DNA of 31,807 nucleotides from contig CAKTWP010000022.1 in assembly GCA_934630705.1 (NCBI GenBank), positions 1 through 31,807 on the forward strand, written 5' to 3'. The notes beneath the pieces are model-generated. The model did no database searches. It was given only the letters and a program-made list of their open reading frames with translations, and was not told the DNA's origin. Position numbers and translations under genes: made by a program. Positions 27,096 through 31,807 of this stretch are shown piece after piece. How positions within the stretch are numbered: the first letter of the stretch is position 1; the number at the start of each line of letters is the position of its first letter. This DNA comes from an uncultured Clostridia bacterium (GTDB lineage Bacteria > Bacillota > Clostridia > Christensenellales > Aristaeellaceae).

Positions 27096-27124
27096 ATTAT
27101 ATCCGGCATACAAACGTTTGGCAA
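27096..27124 (-). promoter_or_regulatory. Strong sigma-A promoter for lexA
   Basis: On the minus strand TTGCCA (27119-27124), a 17-base spacer and a perfect TATAAT (27096-27101). Transcription would start about 30 bases before the ATG at 27060. The palindrome at 27111-27120 overlaps the -35 edge and spacer. Confidence 0.82.
27111..27120. promoter_or_regulatory. Candidate operator in the lexA promoter
   Basis: CAAACGTTTG is a perfect 10-base palindrome spanning the inner edge of the lexA -35 and the spacer. A repressor here would block the promoter. It does not match the Bacillus SOS box, which has 4 bases between its half-sites, so LexA binding is only an inference from position. Confidence 0.45.
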
Positions 27125-27180
27125 CAGGCATTTGCCCGTTTCCGGCGAAAAATTTCGCCTGATTCAAAGGAGGAAAAATG

Positions 27181-27378
27181 ATGACAAACAAACAATGCGT
27201 GCTCTATGATCGGGAATGCATTGATTGCGGCGAATGCGATCGCTGCGATCTGGACCCGGACAAAATCTGCGATAACTGCATGCGCTGCGTCAATGGCGAT
27301 CAGCCCTATCGATCGATTCTGGTGGACAAAGTGGAGCTGCCGCCAGAGAAGCTTCAAGCATCGAACGCTTCCAACTGA
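27181..27378 (+). CDS. Small eight-cysteine protein, function unknown
   Basis: A 65-residue protein whose first 36 residues hold eight Cys in the pattern C-x6-C-x2-C-x2-C-x2-C-x7-C-x2-C-x2-C (Cys6, 13, 16, 19, 22, 30, 33, 36), including ECIDCGECDRCD. This suggests binding of zinc or iron-sulfur clusters, but the spacing is not that of a classic 2[4Fe-4S] ferredoxin. The rest is a short polar tail. An ideal ribosome site (AAAGGAGG) lies 7 bases before the second of two adjacent ATG codons, so the gene is clearly translated. It is divergent from lexA and ends 9 bases from the convergent recombinase gene. I recall similar short proteins in Clostridia, none with an assigned role. Confidence 0.85.
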   Translation: MTNKQCVLYDRECIDCGECDRCDLDPDKICDNCMRCVNGDQPYRSILVDKVELPPEKLQASNASN

Positions 27379-27387
27379 CGACGTTTT

Positions 27388-28518
27388 TTACTCCGAGCCG
27401 GCATCATCCGATGGGTGGGATGTATCGCCGTTTTCGGGCATTGAATCCGTCTCCGGCAATAGCACCCGCCGAGCCGCCTCCCGCTTGTGGGCTTCGGTCA
27501 TGGCAGCGTAATGCTTCCTTGTGGTATTCACATCTGCATGGCCCAGCACATCCGCCACCAGATAAATATCACCGGTTTCCTGATACAGATTGGTGCCAAA
27601 GGTGCTGCGCAGCTTATGAGGGCTAATGCGCTTTTTCAGCGGCGCAGCTACCTGCGCATATTTTTTCACCAGATTCTGCACTGCCCGCTGGGTGATTCGC
27701 CGTTTTTGCAGCGACAGAAACAGCGCGTCCTCATGGCCCTCCAGGGGCTGGATTTCCTGACGCTGCTGCAAATAAGCCTGCAGCGCATCGGCCACCTGAT
27801 CTGGGAAATAGAGAATACTCTGATCGCCGCCTTTACGCGTGACCAGAAAAGCATGTGCGTCCAGATCCACATCCTCCAGATTCAGGCCCACGCATTCGCT
27901 GACACGGATGCCCGTTCCCAAAAACAGCAGCAGCATGGCCGTATCTCGTGTGCGCGTGAATTTCAGCAGCGCCTGCTGTCGCCGGGTCAGGCCATCGCCG
28001 GTGGCGACGGTATCCAACAGCTTTTGCATCTCGTCAGGCTCCAGCCGCAGAATCGGCTTGTCGTGAAGCTTGGGCAGCGTGACCAGCGTGGCAATATTTG
28101 CCTGAATATGGCCGTTTTTGAACAGATATTCAAATAAAGACCGCAGTGAACACAGCTTGCGCATGATTCCCAGCTCGTGGTTTTGCACCAGCCGGGAATC
28201 GCCGTTGCTTTCATCGGTCACATAATACTGTGTCAGATAGTCCTGATATCCGTCAATATCCCGCATTTTAATTTTTCCAAGATCTGTATCTTCCATAAGC
28301 ATTGGCTCCACATCCGCAAACAGCGGGTTTTCGCTGGTCAGATATTGGAAAAACAACCGGAAATCATAAGCATAGGCAAGGCGGGTGAGGGTGCTGGTGG
28401 TTTGGGCCACGGAACGGAAAAAATCCGTGCAAACAAGCGGCAATTCTTTTTCCAGCTGCCGCAGCCGGTTCATGCGCTTTTCATCGATCTGCGCACGATA
28501 GGATAGCGATTCGGCCAT
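27388..28518 (-). CDS. Tyrosine recombinase / site-specific integrase, XerC/D-like
   Basis: A 376-residue tyrosine recombinase with a SAM-like N-terminal core-binding domain (about 25-145) and a catalytic domain with the complete hexad: Arg205 (GTGIRVSE), Lys229 (TRKGGDQS), His301 and Arg304 (SPHKLRSTF), His327 (LGHADVNTT) and Tyr337 (KHYAAM). It should therefore be active in DNA strand exchange. It is longer than XerC/D (about 300) because of N-terminal and acidic C-terminal extensions. I chose the ATG at 28518 (GAGGG upstream); one 15 codons earlier lacks a ribosome site. No other mobile-element genes are near. An 11-6-11 inverted repeat lies just upstream of its promoter. Confidence 0.92.
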   Translation of the reverse strand: MAESLSYRAQIDEKRMNRLRQLEKELPLVCTDFFRSVAQTTSTLTRLAYAYDFRLFFQYLTSENPLFADVEPMLMEDTDLGKIKMRDIDGYQDYLTQYYVTDESNGDSRLVQNHELGIMRKLCSLRSLFEYLFKNGHIQANIATLVTLPKLHDKPILRLEPDEMQKLLDTVATGDGLTRRQQALLKFTRTRDTAMLLLFLGTGIRVSECVGLNLEDVDLDAHAFLVTRKGGDQSILYFPDQVADALQAYLQQRQEIQPLEGHEDALFLSLQKRRITQRAVQNLVKKYAQVAAPLKKRISPHKLRSTFGTNLYQETGDIYLVADVLGHADVNTTRKHYAAMTEAHKREAARRVLLPETDSMPENGDTSHPSDDAGSE

Positions 28519-28695
28519 CAGATCACGTTCCCTCAGCAATTTACATTCTTTATTTAAGGGCATAATGACAAGAAACCGCTTCAGAGCACGGTCACACGCT
28601 GTACATTCAACATGGGTAACTATAATGCGAAAGCCTCTGCGTGTTTTGCCTGAAAGAGAGATAATTGGACCTTTTCAGGATTCAAGCCCCGAATC
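28519..28695 (-). promoter_or_regulatory. Long 5' leader of the recombinase transcript
   Basis: The promoter at 28696-28724 implies a leader of about 170 bases. It contains possible stems CCTGAAA (28649-28655) with TTTCAGG (28673-28679), and ACACGC with GCGTGT further in. It matches no riboswitch class I recognise and could be a plain untranslated region. Confidence 0.4.
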
Positions 28696-28724
28696 AGTAT
28701 ATCATGTCCTCCCCTGGTTGTCAA
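28696..28724 (-). promoter_or_regulatory. Near-consensus sigma-A promoter for the recombinase
   Basis: On the minus strand TTGACA (28719-28724, perfect), a 17-base spacer ending TGA, and TATACT (28696-28701). Confidence 0.82.
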
Positions 28725-28727
28725 TAG

Positions 28728-28755
28728 TATTCGTAAAAGTTTTCTTTTGCGAATA
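28728..28755. repeat. 11-6-11 inverted repeat next to the recombinase promoter
   Basis: Left arm TATTCGTAAAA (28728-28738), 6-base centre GTTTTC, right arm TTTTGCGAATA (28745-28755). The arms match at 10 of 11 positions, and the inverted pairing extends one base into each end of the centre. It ends 4 bases from the recombinase -35. The geometry is that of a tyrosine-recombinase core site; it could equally be a transcription-factor operator. With AT-rich arms and no T-run it is unlikely to be a terminator. Confidence 0.7.
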
Positions 28756-28790
28756 GTTTTGCAAAGGGATGGAAAGACACATGGCCTCCC

Positions 28791-29936
28791 CTATTGGATC
28801 AGCCCGGCCTGGATTTTCAGGGCCAGAATCCGTGCAACGCTTTCGTCTATCCGTTCTTCTGTCAGGTCGCCCTGACGCAGCGCCTGATGAATGCACAGCA
28901 CGGCGGCTTCCAAATCTTCCGGCAGCAGCAGCACATCCGCGCCTGCCTGCAATGCCAACACGGCGGCTTCGCCTGCATCGTAAGCATTGGTCACAGCCGG
29001 TGAACGCAGCGATGCGGTAGCAATCACGCCTGTAAAGCCCAGTTCGTCCCGAAGAATTCCTTGGATCACAGCCCATGACAGCGTGGCCGGGCAGGCCGCA
29101 TCAATCCCCCTTGCGGTGATGGAGGACATCTGAATCATTTCCGCCTGAGCCGCAATGGCCGCAATAAAAGGCTGCCATTCTGTCTGGCGCATCTCCCCCG
29201 CCGTGCGATTGCTTCGCTCCCGGCCGTTTTCCATTGCGCCGATTGCCGCGCCCTGGCCCGGAAAATGCTTGAAGCAGGGCGTTATGCCGTTGGACCGCAG
29301 TCCGTCCGCCACCGCCAGCGCCAAGGTGGAGACAGCGCCCGGCTCCGTGCCGAAAGACCGCTCCCCCATGAGCTCGCCGCCGTCCACGGCCACATCCGCT
29401 GCCGGCGCAAAATCCAGATTCAGGCCAAATTCCCGCATTCTCTCGGCAATGGCCCGGCCGATAGCCGTTGCCTGGGCGGTATCCCCGGTTTCCCCGATCT
29501 GGGCCGCTGACGGCAGCAAATCATAGCCTAATTTGCTTTCGATTGCTGATACTGCGCCACCTTCCTGATTCATGGCCAGAAACAGGGGCTGCATTCCCTG
29601 CGCATCTGCAGCGTCCCGAAATGCCTGAATCAATCCTTTGAACTGGCTTTCTGAAGCAATATTCTGCCCGAAAAATACGATTCCACCCACCGGATACACG
29701 GAAAATACCTCCGCATCCGCCAGTGACAGCGTATATTCCTCGTTCGTCAATGTTTCAGGTGATACAATAAACAGCTGGCCGATTTTTTCTTCCAGGCTCA
29801 TGCCGCGCATCAGGTAATTTGCCTGCGCCAGCGCGTCCGGAAACGTGTCGTTTCCGTCCTCCTCCACCACCCATTCGGCCAGGGATACCGGCAGCGCCAG
29901 CATCAAAACCAGCACCATCATCAAAAGCCGTTTCAC
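28791..29936 (-). CDS. GH3 NagZ-like secreted protein, catalytic residues apparently lost
   Basis: A 381-residue exported protein with a signal peptide (1-20, ending LPVSLA) and the single N-terminal TIM-barrel domain of GH3 beta-N-acetylhexosaminidases (NagZ). Family landmarks kept are GERSFGTEP (191-199), KHFPG (213-217) and PATLSWAVIQGILRDELGFTGVI (283-305). Key positions are changed: the catalytic Asp after the GVI strand is Ala308 (ATASL in place of S/T-D-D/A-L), the Asp-x-His acid/base dyad after the KHFPG loop is absent, and the substrate-binding DQEGGR is NQEGGA (123-128). It is probably a non-catalytic sugar or peptidoglycan binder. The start is GTG with AAAGGAG 8 bases upstream. It follows the AEC transporter by 35 bases. 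Confidence 0.85.
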   Translation of the reverse strand: MKRLLMMVLVLMLALPVSLAEWVVEEDGNDTFPDALAQANYLMRGMSLEEKIGQLFIVSPETLTNEEYTLSLADAEVFSVYPVGGIVFFGQNIASESQFKGLIQAFRDAADAQGMQPLFLAMNQEGGAVSAIESKLGYDLLPSAAQIGETGDTAQATAIGRAIAERMREFGLNLDFAPAADVAVDGGELMGERSFGTEPGAVSTLALAVADGLRSNGITPCFKHFPGQGAAIGAMENGRERSNRTAGEMRQTEWQPFIAAIAAQAEMIQMSSITARGIDAACPATLSWAVIQGILRDELGFTGVIATASLRSPAVTNAYDAGEAAVLALQAGADVLLLPEDLEAAVLCIHQALRQGDLTEERIDESVARILALKIQAGLIQ

Positions 29937-29971
29937 GGAAAAAGCTCCTTTATGCGAAATCAACCGCTGGC

Positions 29972-30910
29972 TCAGATCAGCGCCAGCGATTTAAGCGCGA
30001 ACACGAACACGAACGTGGACAGGATTGAAAATGCGGATGTAAGCGCCACCTGTTCTGCAGCCAGCTTGCCGTCTCCTCCCATTTGCTGGGCCATGGGGAA
30101 AGAAGCCACAGCCGTGGGCGCGCCAAAGGCCACAAACACCACCGCCAGCGCCACGCCCCGCAGCCCCAGCGCCACTGCGATGGGCAGGAAAATCAGCGGC
30201 GATATCACCAGCTTGCCAATTACGCCGATCAGCAGCTGTTTCCGATGTGCCTTGGCGCTGGCAAAGTGAATGGCGCCGCCCAAAGTAAAGAGCGCCAGCG
30301 GCGTGGCCAGCTTGGACAGATTGTTCATGGAAGTAAGCAAAAACTGCGGAGGCTGGAACCGCAGAAGCCACAGGCCATACCCCAAAACGGAACCAATAAT
30401 CAGCGGGTTTTTCAGAATATTCAGCAGAATCTTCTTGATTTTTACCTCGCCTCCGCAGAAGATGGACAGCGCGATGACCGACAGGATATTATAAAACGGC
30501 ACCGTGGCCATCACCATCAGCGAGGCCAGAGAAGTATCCTGCCCCGGAAACAGCATGGCCACCAGCGGAATGCCGAAGAAAGCGTAATTGCTGCGGCCAA
30601 TGCCCTGAATGATCACGCCAACCTTCTTTTTGTCCTTTTCAACAAGGGGAACGACGATCGTCAACACCCCGAACAGCGCCACCAGCCCCAGCGGAATCAG
30701 CAGAAATGCCGTGCCGGAAATCTCGGTGTCATACGGCGTGGTAAGCACGTTATAGCACAGGTTCACAGGCAAAAATACCTTGAAAATCAGCTGGTTGATG
30801 CCAGAAACCAGGCCGTCATTTAGCAGCCCAACCTTGCGGCAAAGCAGCCCCAGGCTCATCAAAATCAGCAATGGTAGCACCGTATTGGCCGCAAAGAGCA
30901 ATTCTTCCAT
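29972..30910 (-). CDS. AEC family transporter (auxin efflux carrier-like permease)
   Basis: A 312-residue inner-membrane protein with about ten transmembrane helices in two five-helix halves, a positively charged loop (EKDKKKVG) between them, and the AEC signature GIGRSNYAFFGIPL at the start of a helix. AEC permeases in bacteria commonly export or import organic acids such as malate; the substrate here is unknown. I chose the ATG at 30910 (GGGGGA 7 bases upstream); an ATG five codons earlier (30925) is the alternative. It is the first gene of a likely operon with the NagZ-like gene and divergent from the small secreted protein. Confidence 0.9.
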   Translation of the reverse strand: MEELLFAANTVLPLLILMSLGLLCRKVGLLNDGLVSGINQLIFKVFLPVNLCYNVLTTPYDTEISGTAFLLIPLGLVALFGVLTIVVPLVEKDKKKVGVIIQGIGRSNYAFFGIPLVAMLFPGQDTSLASLMVMATVPFYNILSVIALSIFCGGEVKIKKILLNILKNPLIIGSVLGYGLWLLRFQPPQFLLTSMNNLSKLATPLALFTLGGAIHFASAKAHRKQLLIGVIGKLVISPLIFLPIAVALGLRGVALAVVFVAFGAPTAVASFPMAQQMGGDGKLAAEQVALTSAFSILSTFVFVFALKSLALI

Positions 30911-30945
30911 CTTCTGTTCCCCCATCCGTTCTTTCGTCCTCTGAT

Positions 30946-30974
30946 ACAATACCACGAAGCGCGGGTTTTGTAAA
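30946..30974 (-). promoter_or_regulatory. Promoter for the AEC transporter operon
   Basis: On the minus strand TTTACA (30969-30974), a 17-base spacer and TATTGT (30946-30951), about 36 bases upstream of the start. Confidence 0.65.
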
Positions 30975-31001
30975 TTCATTTTTGTCCATTGGAATAAACG
31001 C

Positions 31002-31030
31002 TTGAGGTTTTCAAGGGCGTATGATATACT
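31002..31030 (+). promoter_or_regulatory. Promoter for the small secreted protein gene
   Basis: TTGAGG (31002-31007), a 17-base spacer ending TGA, and TATACT (31025-31030), followed by AAGGAGAGA and the ATG at 31064. Confidence 0.75.
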
Positions 31031-31063
31031 GAAAATGCACTTTAATAAGAAGGAGAGACACTT

Positions 31064-31648
31064 ATGAAAAAACTGACGCTGATTGCCCTTTCTCTGCTGC
31101 TGGCCTTGAGCACGCTTTGCGGCCTGGCGGAAGACACCAATCTCGAAACCGTTTCCTTCGGTGATTTTTCCATGACCATCAATACTGCTACCACGGCGGG
31201 CAGCATCGATGAAAAGCAGAATAACGCCGTCTTCTTCCTGCTTTATCCCGATTACGATGAAGACGCGGCCTTCCATTGCAATTATAACGCCGTTTGGAGC
31301 AATCAGGTGATGGATGTGACAGCGCAGGATCCCGCCCAATACGCCTCCATGGTGCTGGATGCGACTGTGGAGCAATATGAATCGCTGGGGCTCCAGCCGC
31401 AGGATGCTGCGCTGATTGCTGCCGATCATGACGAGCAGGACGGCAAGCCGGCGCTGGTTTTCCTATATCAGGTGTCGGTGGATTACACGGCGCTGGGCCG
31501 GGCGGAACGGATGACGCTCTACACCGTGCAGGCGGTATTCTCGGATGCGGCTTTTGAAGGCTCCTATACTTTCACTGCCACTGCTGACAGCCTGGATGCG
31601 CTGGATCCGCTGATGGAAATCCTGAATACCATTACCTGGGCGAAGTAA
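31064..31648 (+). CDS. Small secreted protein, function unknown
   Basis: A 194-residue protein with a clear signal peptide (KK then a Leu-rich core, cut predicted after Ala22 in GLA-EDT). A Cys at 19 lies inside the signal and does not form a good lipobox, so it appears to be secreted rather than a lipoprotein. The mature part is acidic, with one Cys, and looks like one compact alpha/beta domain: strand-rich start (TVSFGDFSMTIN), a middle helix (AQYASMVLDATVEQYESLG) and a final helix after TFTATAD. It may be a substrate- or wall-associated accessory protein, but I recognise no family. Promoter and ribosome site are strong, and a terminator follows, so it is a monocistronic gene. Confidence 0.83.
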   Translation: MKKLTLIALSLLLALSTLCGLAEDTNLETVSFGDFSMTINTATTAGSIDEKQNNAVFFLLYPDYDEDAAFHCNYNAVWSNQVMDVTAQDPAQYASMVLDATVEQYESLGLQPQDAALIAADHDEQDGKPALVFLYQVSVDYTALGRAERMTLYTVQAVFSDAAFEGSYTFTATADSLDALDPLMEILNTITWAK

Positions 31649-31670
31649 ATAACTGCCGCCTGCCCCAAAT

Positions 31671-31699
31671 GCTGCCGAAGCTTTTCGGCAGCCTTTTTA
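31671..31699 (+). terminator. Intrinsic terminator of the small secreted protein gene
   Basis: GCTGCCGAA (31671-31679) pairs exactly with TTCGGCAGC (31684-31692) over a 4-base loop and is followed by CTTTTT. Confidence 0.85.
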
Positions 31700-31774
31700 T
31701 TGCTGCAACAAAGCGGCGATCGAACGAAAAAAGGACAGACTGTCGAAAAAGCCCCTATACGTAAAGCAGGATGC

Positions 31775-31804
31775 AATGAAGGGCTGCAAGCCCTTCATTT
31801 TTCA
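31775..31804 (+). terminator. Second hairpin with T-run near the window end
   Basis: AATGAAGGGCT (31775-31785) pairs exactly with its complement at 31789-31799 over 3 bases, and the T-run continues to 31803. The 75 bases between it and the previous terminator hold no gene, so it may be a backup terminator or the end of an unseen short RNA. Confidence 0.6.
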
Positions 31805-31807
31805 TCG

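Noticed and set aside
27388..28755. A mobile element marked by the tyrosine recombinase
   Set aside because: No excisionase, transfer, transposition or cargo genes and no duplicated end sites are seen; flanking genes are ordinary chromosomal ones.
29972..31429. Upstream extension of the AEC transporter frame to 485 codons
   Set aside because: The extra 170 codons run through the divergent promoters and antisense to the secreted protein gene; the permease begins normally at 30910.

Overview
The window looks like a piece of chromosome from a moderately GC-rich member of the Bacillota, most likely class Clostridia. The reasons are strong AAGGAGG-type ribosome sites, frequent GTG and TTG starts, sigma-A-like promoters (many with an extended TGn -10), and a gene set typical of that group: a YkvI-type membrane protein, a stand-alone DRTGG-like protein, a NptA-type Na/Pi transporter with a PhoU tail, an SH3/peptidoglycan-binding secreted protein, LexA, LepA and a chromosomal tyrosine recombinase. 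The genus cannot be fixed from what is visible. I support 25 protein genes. There is no rRNA, tRNA, CRISPR array, insertion sequence or prophage module.

Layout. 1-3210: two Gfo/Idh/MocA oxidoreductases in an operon, divergent from an AraC-type regulator through a very compact promoter region. 3363-6290: a secreted protein (five SH3 repeats, three peptidoglycan-binding repeats and a conserved His/Cys C-terminal domain) followed by RidA. 6518-9705: a class-3 lipase-like protein overlapping a Na/Pi cotransporter by 4 bases. 9948-12260: a DEAD-box helicase followed by a third oxidoreductase. 12425-13408: YkvI-like membrane protein. 13534-15049: a DRTGG-like protein and mannonate dehydratase UxuA. 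15233-16666: glucose-6-phosphate isomerase. 16999-19593: lepA-cvpA. 19775-21061: M18 aminopeptidase. 21245-23907: an NlpC/P60-like secreted enzyme and adenine deaminase. 24048-26195: TopB. 26434-28518: lexA, a tiny eight-cysteine protein and a tyrosine recombinase. 28791-31648: an AEC transporter, a NagZ-like GH3 protein whose catalytic residues appear to be lost, and a small secreted orphan.

Metabolic theme. UxuA, three Gfo/Idh/MocA oxidoreductases, the AraC regulator and Pgi suggest sugar or sugar-acid catabolism, probably plant-glycan or uronate derived. The other genes are housekeeping or cell-envelope functions, and the window does not read as an accessory island.

The most unusual material is non-coding. 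Five of the convergent gene junctions (3211-3362, 9706-9947, 13409-13533, 16667-16998, 21062-21244) each carry a 50-62 base two-tier palindrome. Four of these have related outer arms (ATGCG followed by pyrimidines and a GGA-like core), and the fifth has the same architecture with more divergent sequence. Two of these gaps also carry a second 15-4-15 hairpin type. One gap is a nested inverted repeat about 155 bases long. Upstream of the tyrosine recombinase promoter lies an 11-6-11 inverted repeat with the geometry of a tyrosine-recombinase core site. The lexA promoter holds a perfect 10-base palindrome next to its -35 box.
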